A stretch of 64,000 nt of DNA from Aquila chrysaetos chrysaetos (Eukaryota > Chordata > Aves > Accipitriformes > Accipitridae), in the NCBI RefSeq assembly GCF_900496995.4, contig NC_044008.1:7697276-7761275 (forward strand), given 5' to 3'. A program made the translations under genes and the position numbers. The notes under the pieces were generated by a model that was given only the letters and a program-made list of their open reading frames with translations, ran no database searches and was not told the DNA's origin. This document shows, piece by piece, positions 37,999 to 50,100 of the stretch; the stretch's first letter is position 1; every line of letters begins with the position of its first letter.

Positions 37999-38192
37999 GG
38001 GAAGGCGGCGCGCAGCCCGGCGCGCCCCGCGGCTGTTCCGCCAGCCCCGGCCATAAGCCGCCACCCCGAAGCCCGGCCCGGCCCGGCCCGTCGCCACACG
38101 ACACGCCGCGGGGAAGGCTGAGCCGGCGCCGCCGGGCCCCGCCGCGGGGGCGGCGGAGAGGGGGGCTGGAGGGACGGGGGGCTGAGAGGGCA

Positions 38193-38203
38193 GCGCCATT
38201 TTG
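38193..38203 (+). promoter_or_regulatory. YY1-like motif
   Basis: GCGCCATTTTG matches the YY1 core (CCAT) in its usual promoter form. It points toward the spacer, so it could mark a divergent start opposite to BEND7. Confidence 0.45.
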
Positions 38204-39845
38204 TGTCCCCCTCTCCCGCCGCCTCCCTCCCCCGCTCCCTCACACACACACACACCCCCGCTCCGGGCACTTGCGTGCTCTCCCTGCCGTGCCCCGCCGC
38301 CGCCACAGGTTCCCCTTCCCGCCCCCCCCCCCCCGGGAAGGCGCTGCGGCTCCCCGGCGGGCAGGGGCGGCGGGGTGCCCGGCCGTGAGGGAGCGGCGGC
38401 CTCTCGGTGCGGCCTTGCGCCGCCGCCGGGCGCTCGGGGCCGCTCCGCTGCCCGCGGGCCCCGCCGGTGCCGGCGGCGGGTTCCCCTGGGGGGGCGGCGG
38501 AGGGGGGGGGAACTCTTCGTCTTTAGCGGGACCGGACACGTTCCCGGGCCGAGGTCCGGCGGGGATGGGGTTGAACTTGGCGCCGGTGGGGCCGCGGCGT
38601 GCGGAAAGTAGGCGAAACCCAGAAACGGGGGTTGGCTGACGCTAACGGCTGCTTGTTACCGTCTTTTACAGTCGTTATCGCAACAACGTGCCCGCTTGCG
38701 TCGGGGACCGAGGCCTGGAGGAGCGCGCTGACCCGCCGGCCGAGCTTCGCCCGCGTTAGCTAAGCGTGGGTCGCCGTAGCAAGAGGGAGAGAGCCTCAGT
38801 TCTCCGGAGGAGTGAGATTTAGGGCGTCTGGCAGCCTTCCGATGGTCACCAGGAGGTCACCGTAGCCACACGGGTGGCCCAAACGCAGCTGAAATTAGCG
38901 CTTTGATTTATTCACCACTTGACGCCTTCAGCCATACTTCCCGTTCGCTTACTGCACTAAATTCGTTGCTGGTGTAGCATTTTTTTTTTTTTACAGTCAA
39001 GAGTGCTTTTGCCTGTTGCCTGTAGAGGAAGGACCCAGGCTTTTACAGTTCCGACTACCGATAACTGAAAACACAGCTCCCGATCATCATCTTGTGTTTT
39101 ACGTTGTAGTCAGGCTGTGTTATGACAAGGAGAAGAGTATGTGATACTTGCGTACGCCTACTCGAACAGATGCAAATGCAGATCTTCCCTTGGTCTCCTC
39201 AGAGTACCCAGGAGAATCCCATTCATGGCTCCAGTAATATTGACTGGCCCTGTCACTTGGAATAGTGACATAAAATTAGTAAGAGGAAAGCAAATTGAAT
39301 ATTAACAATCGTGATTTGTGCCCTGACTGTGTGCATAGACACAGTCAGACCTGAATTCTCTTGTGCAAGGTGCTGTCCAAATGCCACACAGAGGGTATGC
39401 CCGGTTCCGAAAAGCAAAATCGGGAAGTAGGCTTAATGGTGAAGCAATATCAGAAAATATGCCTAATGGTAAAATTTATTAGACTCTGGAAAATTAAATT
39501 CATGAGGGAGGTTATGGAAACCTCACAGATTGGGTAAGGGTGTAATTTTCTATTAAATTGCTAAGTGGAAAATCCCAGAGGCAATCAATATGCTACTTTT
39601 GGAATTTTCCTAAACTTTGCTGTAAGACTTTGTGAAAGGAAACTGGGCTAACGTACTATTTAAAATCCTGCATTATATATTTTTGGGAGGATGCTGAAGC
39701 AGCAAAGGTAGATGGATGTCATATGCTGTTTGCTAAATTGCGTGGGTCCAATTAATCTCTGGTAGAGCACAGTGAATTCAGGTCTGAAATGTAGCAGCAG
39801 TGTGCCTAAATTTTGTGTACAAAAAGAGTATTTTCTCTTTCTGTC

Positions 39846-39866
39846 TTTTTTTTTTTTTTTTTTTTT
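39846..39866. repeat. T21 homopolymer
   Basis: Uninterrupted T run in the spacer between the genes. Confidence 0.9.
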
Positions 39867-41865
39867 AATCCCCAAACAGTCTGCTGATTCCTGTCTGCTA
39901 ACTTTATTTACAAGACTTAGAGCATTGCTGAAACTGTTGTGTTTGACTCTCATCCTTCCTGGGACAATAGGAGAATTTTTATAAAGCATAAGGCCTTCAT
40001 TTACTGTTCAACTCACATGATAGGCTTTATCCTGCATTTGCCAAAGGAATGTGCTACAAAAATAAAAAGGTCTTTTCTGTTTTCCTCCGCTACTCAATTT
40101 TGTGAAACATTTTGGGGTATAATTTACGAAAAAGTGATGGCAGTCTTTTATCAGCTGCTCTTTTTCTCCTTTTAGTTCTTCCTTCTCTGGGTTGTATTTT
40201 TTTTGCTTAAAGGGACACTCATGATTTGAAATGACATTTCAGTCTGAACACTGCATACTGTGGTTTCAAGTAACGTTTTACCAGAGTTAGCACATCCCCT
40301 TTTTCATTAGTATTTCTCATTTTGCTCCTTGGGAATTAGAGAGATTCATTCTTTTCTACATGCAGAATAAGCCTGACCCTGCAAGTAGGCCTAATTATGG
40401 TTACTCAGATGAGTAAATCTTGCGATTTTCATTTATGAAAATATTAGCCGGTTTGTATACCTGGGCCCTGATCCTGTCATCTCATCTGCATAAAAGTGAA
40501 TTAGAAACTAGGACGAGGTGACTTCAGGTCAAAGTCTTCTAGTTATCCACACAACATGCAGGAGGATCTGGTAGCTGAAAACCAAGCTTGCCATCCTGTG
40601 CTGCTAATGTTTCTCAGCCGTGACTTAAAAAAAAACTACTTCAAGAACTCAAAGGCTCCCATGTACACTAAGTTGTGAGCCTGTTGTGGGGCATTTTGGG
40701 GTGGGTATCCTACAACGGGACTCGGACCATCTGCTCGTTTGTCACGGGCCACCATCGCATTATTCTAGCTGGAGAAACCCGGAGATGAAAGTCGTCTTTA
40801 TTCCATTAGAATGGCTGCCTTGTGTCACCCTACATAGTCGCCGGCTGCATCGCTGTGGCAGCCAAGTGACTTAGGATAAAGTGCGCTGGCTCCAAGAGGC
40901 AGTCAGCTTTTAATTTCATCTTCTATTTCAGTTAACGTCTCAGTATCGGATTGTTATTATTACATATTAAGAACCCATAGTTCCTTTTTTCTGGTGAAAA
41001 TACGGAAAATTCAGAGCATTTTGTATATATTCATGAATAGTCGCAAAGTATTTCCTCAGTCAAACCATTAACTGAGGAATGTGTTTTTCAAAATGCCATG
41101 AAATTAGCCAACTAAATAAGGGCTTTATCTTGCAACATATCCGAAGTCAGTATGATTATTCCTGACTATTTCCTAGTTACCATTTTATTATGCTGCAAGT
41201 TACTTTCAAAATATCCCCTTCCCATTATAACTGATACTAATTTTCCCAACAACTTTCTGGTGTGTAAAATGCTTTTTTTTTTTTTTCCATTTCAGATGCT
41301 AGATCATGAGCTAAGCAATTAAATATAATTAATCTAGTAATACTTCAGTATTAACAGCAGCAGTGCTCTTCACATCAGGATGCCCCAGACTTCTTCTTTG
41401 CTTCCACACTCACAGGTGTGTCCAGTTAATTACAATATTTTGATTATTATTCAGAAAGTAGGATGGTGTAGGACAAAGAAGACTGAAGAATCCTGGAGTT
41501 GAGGAGAATTATACGGGTGTACAAGGAGCACCTTCAGCTTTTCAGTTGGAAAAATTATACTGAAAAAAGTCTCACAGACTTGATGATTTGATCTGAGGCT
41601 TCACGTCTAATGTCAAGGGATCCATGTGAGGCCAGGTGAAGTGGGAAGAGGCTGCCGACTGTCAGATTAATAGTGCCATGATTACTACTTGTCTTGGGGC
41701 CTGAAGAAGTTCAGTGTGGTATTAGGAAGCAGGAGTAGGGTGAAGAGGTAAATCGGAGACCAGGAGCTGCATAGGTGACAGGTTAATAGGTTAGCTATTT
41801 TGGTTAGTTATGTGTAATGAATGTCCTTGAGTATTTTATAAACTGGTAGTGTTTTTCCCTTGCAG

Positions 41866-42028
41866 GTTTCCAGTGATGTTTTTGTGGTCATACAAAATAT
41901 GTAGGCAGTACTTTTTCTCAGCTCCCGACTTGACAATAGGTCACGTTGATGGTGTGCTGTCTTACTACAAACCTTCCCTTTCAGGAGGCTTTCATGTTGG
42001 CCTATCCAAGGACTGGGTTATTACAGAG
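41866..42028 (+). other. Exon-like open segment A (hypothetical transcript)
   Basis: A good acceptor (TTTTTCCCTTGCAG) precedes a 163-nt stretch that stays open in one frame and ends at a good donor (CAGAG|GTAGGT). The encoded 54 residues (containing GHVDGVLSYY and GGFHVGLSKDW) match no family I recognise. It leaves in phase 0. It could be an exon of an unannotated RNA or mRNA starting at the 38 kb CpG island, or a chance combination of signals. Confidence 0.25.
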
Positions 42029-45000
42029 GTAGGTTTCTAGAAGTCCTGAAGAAGTCTGAAGCTAGGAGTGCAGTTTAACTTGTTTTCTGATCCCCCTTAA
42101 GTTTTTCCTGTACCATTTCAGTTACAGTACTTGACATCTTATTATGTCTCTATCCTTACTCTCTTTTTCCGTTGGGACACTATTTTGAAATGGCTTCTTG
42201 TCCATTCTGCTGCTTCTTAATCTTCCTCATACAAATTTAAAAGAAGAAACTGCAGGATGGACCAATGTTTTCATCTGTTTGCCAGCTCAGGGAGACCAAA
42301 ACATTCCAGAACAGTTTCAACAATAAAGAATATAACTGAAGCTATGTACAAAGTGTTCTTTGTGTGTGTGGTTACAAACCCTCTGTATATTTCTGTATCA
42401 GAATGCAAGCTCCAATTTGACTGTAAGGCTGGGCTTTTCCTCCCCTCTGTCATTTTATGTGTAGCTTGAACTAAGACTGCAAGGAAGGGCAGTATAGTCT
42501 AAGAGTCAAAGTTTGAGAGTCACCCACTCTGATCAAATACTTGTAGGATAATTGGATATTAAGGTATTAACTCTCCCCTAGGACAAAACAGTTTTCGGAT
42601 TTGAATTCTGGGAGGAGTGGGTGGGGAGACCAAGGTATCTAAGCAACAGATGTGGTTTGGAGGATACAGAAGAAAAGGTCTCAACAATGCTTTTATGAAG
42701 GCTAACGTGGAAGAGGAAAAAAAGTCTGCCCACATACATGCATGTCCTGTGCTTCTCTGCAACATGGAGAAATCATAAGCTGCACAAATTGTGCCCTGCA
42801 TCCCACTTACAACCCAAGCTGCTTCAAGGGAACCGAGGGCAACGTGAGTAGGTCTCGTTATTTTGCCTAGAACTTTGTTTTTTGTGCTATATAAAGAGTA
42901 ATAGTGCTTAGAAATCTTAGTCTGGATGTGTCTTTGCATCGCTACCACCTCTCTCTGAAGCGATGAAGTGTAAAGGCACGCTGGCATTCTAGGTAAGGGC
43001 ATGTTTGAGCTTTGGGTAGTTCAAGAGTCGGTGTTAATCCTGGGAGCCTGAGCACAGACAGGGTGAGCAGTCCCATTTCTGATGAACGCTACCAGCACAA
43101 ATTGCGGCAAGCTCAGCTCAGGGTCCAGCAGCCCAGTGACTCCCCCAGTAGGAAGAGTTCAAAGAGGGTTATGCTAGTAATCATACCTGCATTTTTGTGT
43201 CAGTTTGCTTCAGTCACAGCAGCTGAAGGCACATGTAAGACTGCAGCAATGGAAAGAGTCAATCACTGGGGCTACGGATGGAAAACAGATGCAGAATCAG
43301 CTGCAGGAACAATAGCATTTAGCAACGTTAGACAGCTCCTCGAGGCTGCGGGATGAAGCAGCCCAGACAACAGCCATCCTCCTTTAAGTCCTGACCGAGA
43401 CTGATGGGGGGACATTATGCGGTGCCTCCCCAGCCCAGCCTTCTCGCCGTTCCCAGCTTGCCACAGGGAGCTGCTCTCTGTGTCTCGATTCTGCCTTGAT
43501 CCTCTTCCGTTTCTCCTGCTACACATTAGTAAATGCACTTGCACTAAAATCAATGGGAGTTTGAAAACTAAAAGTAATGTGTGCTTTGGTATGCTACTAA
43601 TCCACTTATTTGGATCCTCTTACTGCTCCTCTGGGCTGTCCTGATCCTCTCTATCAGCCCACCCAGCTGCTCTGATCTGCTCTCTAAACTTCTGCCGTGG
43701 CTATATTAGCATCCCTGTCAGCTCACAGGGCTGCTGCCTCGACGCCTTCAATCCCCTCTCCCAATGAGAGTCTCTCTACTAAATTATAATCCTTGTAGCT
43801 CAGAATACTGATGCAAGCTAAAATAAATTCATGAAAAGTTGCTGCGGCTCCTACTAAGATGTTCTATTTCCCTAAATGTTTTCAAACAGTACTTACATTT
43901 CAGGCTGGAGAAATAGCTTAAGACACGTTCATAACCACCTGCCTGCTTTTCAGTTCTAAAAAATGAAATTTCATTGCAAGCTACAATGTCGTTCAAAATC
44001 TACTCACACATGCACTTTTTAAAGAGAGATTATGTGAGTTTAATATCTGTGTCAGGCTGGAGACTGACAACATCTGAAAACGATGCTTTTGTTCAGCAGT
44101 AAGATATATGCAGCAGCATTTTCATTAATGTGGCCCCCCCTGGATTTACCCTCAGGGATGTGTAGATACTGACGACTCCATTACCCATTCAATCCTTGAC
44201 CTCTCTGCTGAGGCAGCTAATGCACCTGAATGGGTATTTTCTCTGAGATGGACACATCCTGCAGGGATCAAACTGACAACACCGAAGTATGATCATTTAG
44301 TAACAACTTTGAGAGATTTCTTGCCTGGGTTGAATAGAAGCAAACGAACTCAAACTTAGAAATACAATACTTTACGCTCAACCATTTATCTTCTGTACAC
44401 ATAAAAATAGAAGAAAAATGGATGTGTTTATGAGCTTTTCTACCATCCAGCGAGATCTGTTTGGCATTTTGGGGGTGTGTGTGTGTGTCTCTGTTATGTT
44501 TATTCACCTATAATTTGAATACAACTAAAATGTCTCAAAAACAAGGGTTGTGAAGTATAGACCTTGCTTTGGGGAAGGCTGAGGAGAGAGACAATTCTAT
44601 GGATCTAAAACTCAATGCATGGCATTTGACAAACCAGTCTGCATTTGCAGGGATTAGTCCTCTTACTGCATCTTTCCTGGAAGGAGTTTGCACTACAGAT
44701 ATCCAAACAGCAGACTGATCCTGAGAGTAAGTATGGTCCCTGCTTAACGTCATTGGCCCTGTACTGCTGAAATGCTAGAAAGAACATCTACAGAATATCA
44801 ACAAAAAAAAGCACAGTGTGATCATTTTGCTGTGAGGTGCTTTGAATTCTTTAACAGTCAGTCACAAATGGCCACTACTGTCAAAAGAGCACGGTCTCCC
44901 TAGTGACATCTTGGGACTGATTCATAAGGGGCTGTGATGACATGATGCCATAAGCTGAGTTACCAGTACTGTTTTCCTGAAACAACAAAATTTTCCTCAG

Positions 45001-45529
45001 ACATCTCTTGTACCAGCCAGTTTGGCAATAATTAGCTGTTCTTAAATGTAAAGCTTTTTAGAAGCAATAATGAGTTTTTACATCACCTCAATTTTACAGA
45101 TAATAAAGCTGCTGGGATAGGAATTGACCCATGCATCCTTTAGACAACCTAAACAATTGACCTAAATATTCCTTTATCAAAACCAGAGGATAATTATCAT
45201 TCAAACAGTTATTTCAAGCATGTTTCTAAAAGCCACACTAGCCTTACTAACCAGTAACATCCATATGGATGTCACTACTTTCTGAAGTATTTTAACAGTG
45301 CATTACAGAGGTCTGTCCTAGCAGACAGGAACTGTAGGGGTTGACTTACCATGAGAACTAATCAAGCGATACTTTAAAAAGCAAATCAAACCAAATTAAA
45401 ATGCCACCTGTTTCTTTTACCCCTAACAATGCACAGATGTCATACCCTTTTGAAGACTTCTGTTTCTTAGAAATTCTGGGAACTTTTTTCTGCTATTGCC
45501 TCACCTGTGAGCTTTTCTTGTCTTTGCAG

Positions 45530-45654
45530 TGGCTTTTGGACACCTGTGGTGGAGCAGTACCCCCCACTTCTTCCTCGATCTTCCCTCTGGCTGAATGTTT
45601 CTCAGTCTGTGACCTCCTGGAGATTGTGCGCTACTGTTTAGGCAGTTCTGAAAG
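45530..45654 (+). other. Exon-like open segment B (hypothetical transcript)
   Basis: The acceptor TTTTCTTGTCTTTGCAG is followed by a 125-nt GC-richer open stretch and the donor GAAAG|GTAAAT. The frame starts in phase 0 (encoding WLLDTCGGAVPPTS and FSVCDLLEIVRYCLG), which fits segment A in frame. No family is recognised. It ends in phase 2. Confidence 0.25.
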
Positions 45655-48600
45655 GTAAATAAGAAATAGCAAGTCTAGTATGAGTGGCTTAAATTCACTA
45701 AATGGAGGGGATGGGCACATCCCCAATGCAAGAATTGTAGAGAAGTGCAATTTGCAAACCTTAGCAGAAGTGCCACCATGCGTGCTTGGAACAAATTGTC
45801 ACGCACGCAGAGGTGACCTGTGGATGTGACAAGCCAGAGATACCTGTAAACAAAGTAAACATGGGGGCAAAGAATAGGGAACTGGATGGGTTAATCCCTT
45901 CCAAAACGTTAAAGACTGCTTTAATAAATGAAGAAAAGAGTGAGACTGGATGTGGAGCTCCCTTTGCCAGAAGTAGACATATTTAGTCATGGTATAAAGG
46001 CAATTTTATCAAATGTCTTTTTTTGTTATAGTATTTTGAAGATGAATAAAAGGAACTGTGTACCTATCTGAAAAAGGTTTCCAAGAGTGATCTGTGCCCT
46101 GTGTTACTTGAAATGAGTTCTTCTGCAATCTCGGTCAGCTGCAAGGCATCAGTTCTGCCTCCTGTGTGCAAGTGAAAGCATACGCTGGCTGAGCTGGGGT
46201 TTTCCTCTGTTTTAATATCAAATAGAAAAGTGAAACTGGATACCCATAAAGTATTGAATACAACCTGAAAACAGCTAAATATAAACTGAATACAACAACT
46301 GAGTGCAACCAAAATCATTCTGATCAGCTTTACCACTTCAGCAAATAGATGACATCTGGCTTGTTTGAGTGAAACGATGTATTTCTGAGCTGCCTTCCAT
46401 AATCTTCCTGTAAGTTGACATTTGGCTTGCAGCAGATAAAGCTGAGCAATCACTTAATCATCAAGAAATTGGAATGAAACACCTCGTGTATGTTTTAAGC
46501 TTGTATTTCTATTACTTACAAGGCTCTTATGAATGTTCCAAGAGTTTGAGTAACTTCTAGATTTCCCTTTTCAGTCTTGATTTCATATGGAATGTTGTGA
46601 AGTGAATCACTTCAAAGCAGCTTTGCGGTTAACTCTGTGGGGTTGCTCCAGAGGTCTGTGGCAACCTGGATCTAGGAAAAACATGGGTAACATTAATGAT
46701 TCCAGACCCAAGCTCAGTTGCAATGAGCTCTCAAGACTCTGCAAGTGATTTTGGGAGAGCTTAACGGCCTGGCTACAGCCCTGACAGCAAATATAACATT
46801 TATTAATCACATGTGAGACAGAAATACGCAGCCATCGTGGTACCAAACCAGCAGTATTGCCCTGAAAAGCAAAACAGGAGCAGTAGAAAACAAATAGTCA
46901 GCTAAGGATTTATTGCAGTGATCTAATTGACTCTAATGAGTAGAGTAATGCCATATATGATAAATTGATAGTTTGAAATACAGCTTGGAGAGGCACTCAT
47001 TTCACATGTTAAAAATATCTTATGCCCTGATATCAACAAAAGGATCACTGCATGGATGAGGGACTGGCATAGGGAAGGAATTGTCTGCTTTCATAACACA
47101 CCGCTAAGCAGTTGCCACAGTCTAAGGGCTCCTTGGAGCAACAGAGACTCGGAGAAACCTTCTTGCAGTGTGGAGGAACAGTTTCCATTGTGTGGTCCAA
47201 GAGCTGACAGTATGAGCTTTGATGTGCGCCATGAGTTTGTCCAGCAAGCAGTGCTCCAGATATCCACCCTACAACCAAGCAGTGTGTGTGAACGGAGACA
47301 GTCAAAGGACGAGAGACCTGTAACAAAGCAGGCAGGGACCGTAACTAATTGTCAGCATAGATATACCCTTGGGAAGATGTTCTGAGGAACAGAGGAGCTT
47401 TGAACAGAGTCCAGCTGAGACCTGACCCAACTGTCTCAACAATTCATATCCCTCAGAACATGTCGCCCTGACCCCAACGCAAAGAGGACTCAAACAAATT
47501 TGCCATCCTGGAAATCAGAGAGCAAGCCGGAGCGGATCTCCTCATGAGTTGTCATGAAAGAAAAAGAAGGTACCACCACTTTTTATACATCAGAAGATTT
47601 TCTAATGTCTTCAAAAAGAGAAATCTCAAGGAGATGGGTGACACCAAATATTTCCCCCCCGCCTTTCCTTCTTCAGGGAGATATTAGTGAATGCCCACAG
47701 GAAAACAGAGCCAACATATACACATATCTGCACACATACAGTAACTCTTTTGGGAGATGTTGTACTTTGTAGATTGCCACTTCTCTTCCTCAGGACAAGA
47801 CAACTGTCGTGATCACAGAGGGGATTTACATTAAAGGATGATTTGATTTGGAGGCAAGAGAGCGCAGAACCAGGAGTACTGGAAGAAGGGCACCAAATCA
47901 ATTGTGGAAGGTTGTGGCATCATTAGTGAACTTCTAGACACCTTTTAGAGGTACGGCATGAATTTCAAACCTAGCCAAAGTTGTTTTACCAACATAAACT
48001 GTTCAGCTGCTTTCCTTGTCCATTATACACCCCCCCACCCCGCCACCTTGTTGGTTTGTTTTGATTTTTATAAACTGGAGGATCTTTGGTTTAGGTGTCA
48101 CCTCACCGTAACTGCATCACTCTTGTGAATACTGTGTGAGAGTTGTCTTTCCTCCTTCATTTTGTACTGTCTCTAATTGAGATATAATGTCAAACTGGAG
48201 CAGGAAATGAAGCAAGGTCTAAGGTTATGTCTACACTACAGTTAGCTGAGGGGGGCAGCTGGCACTTAGACACAAGCATGCAGATTTGTTTGCCATAAAG
48301 TCCACTACAGAGTATTCCTACAGCCTTCCAATTTTATGCCTTTACCCAAGTGTGGGCACATACCCCCAGGCCTCTCTATTGAGACCTTCTTGGATCCTTT
48401 CACCCTCCGATGTGAAATAATTTCCTTTTAGAAGAACTATGAAAAAGCGTAGGAGGGCTGTTCCTGCTTCCTCATTGCAAAGCGATTGCATTCAAGCCTG
48501 AGGTAAAGCAGGGCACCATTTCTAAATCCATACCCCTCCAGCCTGGGTTTAAACAACACTCTTAAACCAATCGGACATTTTCTGCAAGAAAGAGCCGCGG

Positions 48601-48896
48601 CGCACGGCTCAGATTATCTAACATAGGTGAAACGACAGTTGCGGTTACAGCCCTCCAAAATAGCTACTGGAGCAATGGAGCTTACAATGGGGAAAGGCAA
48701 AGAAAAAATCTGGGAGGAGCTAAAGGTGAAAAAAAATAATCTGGGAGGACCTAAGGAGGCAGAAGCTGCTGTGTGCCATAGCATGAGGCTGGAAGAGACA
48801 GAGGTGCTGCCACCAGCCAGGCTGCTCCCAAGCCAAACAGAGGAGCTAAAGTTACAGCGACTTCCACCCTTCACTTTTGGTGGCCTTTGTTTCCAG

Positions 48897-49021
48897 CGAA
48901 GGTGTAGCCCTGATGAATTTAAGCATAGTGAGAATTGGCTGTTCATACTCATTCTTCAAAGCTTTTTCCGGATCTCTTGGACTTTACAAGCCACAGGATG
49001 GAAATCGCTGGACAAAAACAG
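48897..49021 (+). other. Exon-like open segment C (hypothetical transcript)
   Basis: The acceptor GGCCTTTGTTTCCAG is followed by 125 nt that are open in phase 0 and a donor AACAG|GTGAAT. The upstream frame is also open from about 48627. Its entry phase does not fit segment B in frame, so a joint protein-coding reading is not supported. A noncoding transcript remains possible. Confidence 0.2.
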
Positions 49022-49539
49022 GTGAATAAGCGAAACAAGAGATTTGTTTGTGTTATTAGCTGTGTCACAAATGCTGTGTGCCTGGTGACAAGGACTCAAG
49101 CCAACAAAGGCAGTAGTTTTTACTTCCAGGCTATCCGCACTAAGGAGCTCGGTCCCTACCAGCTACCTCAGTCCCCTAGACCTGAGGGAAGCAGAAACCA
49201 GGCACCACAGTTAAATCCCAAGGCGCCGTCTCAGGTGCGCGGACAGCTCAGGGGACGGGGACCGCAAACCTCTCCCGTCACTTTTAACGCCAGCCCCTGG
49301 GGAAGGAGCGGGGTACTTGCGAGCGCCCTGCAATTAAACCCTACGGGTGTTCGCTGGTGTAGTTTCACCTGAGGGCATCCCGGAGTCAGTGGAAGAGTTC
49401 TGATTTCCCTCGGGGTGTTGCTAACCCTCCCGGAGCGCGCCGGCGGGTGGCAGGGGCACACCGGTGCCGGGAGCGGCCGAGGAGGCCTCCCGCCCTCCTG
49501 ACCCCAGCTCCTTGGGGCCGGTGACCGCCTCGACGAACC

Positions 49540-49840
49540 ATCGCATCGTTTAGGTTGGGAAAGACCTTTAAGGACATCGAGCCCACCCCTCAGCCCAGCA
49601 CTGCCAAGTCCACCACTAAACCATGTCCCTAAGCACCACGTCTACACGTCTTCTAAACACCTCCAGGGATGGTGACTCCACCACTTCCCTGGGCAGCCTG
49701 TTCCAGGGCCTGACAACCCTTTCGGTGAAGAAATTTTTCTTAATATCCAATCTAAACCTCCCCTGGAACAACTCGAGGCCGTTTCCTCTCATCCTATGGC
49801 TTGTTATGTGGGAGAAGGGACTGACCCTCCCCTCGCCGTC
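49540..49840 (-). mobile_element. CR1 LINE, 5'-truncated 3' tail
   Basis: Minus-oriented CR1 3' end. The reverse strand encodes the usual ORF2 C-terminal residues ([27 protein letters not shown]), with a 3' end at about 49540. It ends about 230 nt before the PRPF18 ATG and abuts the minisatellite. Confidence 0.85.
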
Positions 49841-49870
49841 CCCGCTGCCCCTGGGCACAGTCGCGCTGTC

Positions 49871-49920
49871 GCGCCCTATCGCGCCCTATCGCGCCCTATC
49901 GCGCCCTATCGCGCCCTATC
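49871..49920. repeat. 10-bp minisatellite, five exact copies
   Basis: The unit GCGCCCTATC occurs five times without mismatch, preceded by one degenerate copy (GCGCTGTC). It sits between the CR1 tail and the CTCF motif in the PRPF18 promoter. Confidence 0.95.
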
Positions 49921-49945
49921 GCCGCCCCCCCAGCCCTCCTCCCAG

Positions 49946-49959
49946 CCACCAGGGGGCGC
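49946..49959 (+). promoter_or_regulatory. CTCF consensus motif in PRPF18 promoter
   Basis: CCACCAGGGGGCGC matches all 14 positions of the core CCASYAGRKGGCRS on the plus strand. It is about 110 nt upstream of the ATG and 26 nt beyond the minisatellite. Confidence 0.75.
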
Positions 49960-50004
49960 TGTGCGCGCGCCTGCCCCTTGCGGCCCGCCCGGCGGCGCGG
50001 CCGC

Positions 50005-50016
50005 CCGGAAGTGACG
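50005..50016 (+). promoter_or_regulatory. ETS/GABPA site with CRE-like half
   Basis: CCGGAAGTGACG joins a full ETS core (CCGGAAGTG) to a TGACG half site. It is a common activator module in CpG-island promoters and lies about 55 nt before the PRPF18 ATG. Confidence 0.6.
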
Positions 50017-50019
50017 CTA

Positions 50020-50100
50020 ATGTTTTGCTCCGCCATTTCCGTCGTCGGCGGAGGCGGCAGGGGCGGTCATGGATATCCTGAAGCGGGAGATCAGCCGTAA
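50020..50100 (+). other. Possible upstream ORF overlapping the PRPF18 start
   Basis: ATG at 50020 opens a 26-codon frame (+1 relative to PRPF18) that ends at TAA 50098-50100, inside PRPF18 exon 1. It matters only if transcription starts upstream of 50020. Confidence 0.35.
50030..50040 (+). promoter_or_regulatory. YY1 site near PRPF18 start
   Basis: CCGCCATTTCC fits the YY1 consensus. In many housekeeping genes such a site lies just downstream of the transcription start, which suggests a start near 50010-50035 and a very short 5' UTR. Confidence 0.55.

Larger units (their letters stand above)
37390..38640. promoter_or_regulatory. BEND7: CpG island, BEND7 promoter
   Basis: Extremely CpG-dense sequence covers BEND7 exon 1 and about 1 kb upstream of its ATG (37632). 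It contains eight uninterrupted GCC triplets (37881-37904), many GGGCGG/CCGCCC Sp1-type boxes, a full CTCF consensus match on the minus strand (37985-37998) and a YY1-like GCGCCATTTTG at 38193-38203. No TATA box is evident. The transcription start cannot be fixed from sequence. Divergent transcription toward the plus-strand spacer is plausible. The long open frames here are composition artefacts. Confidence 0.85.
38641..49540. other. Intergenic spacer between the two promoters
   Basis: About 11 kb of AT-rich sequence between the CpG islands. No protein family or repeat family was recognised. Three exon-like open segments with acceptor and donor signals on the plus strand are listed separately. 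A T21 run lies at 39846-39866 and a short GT run at about 44474-44488. Confidence 0.7.

Noticed and set aside
37586..38639. Several long open frames (up to 256 codons) in the BEND7 CpG island on both strands
   Set aside because: They are Pro/Ala/Arg/Gly low-complexity translations expected in any frame of very GC-rich DNA, with no domain and no conserved-looking segment.
43012..43356. 114-codon plus-strand open frame in the spacer
   Set aside because: Begins at TTG, matches no family, and lacks convincing splice sites at its ends.
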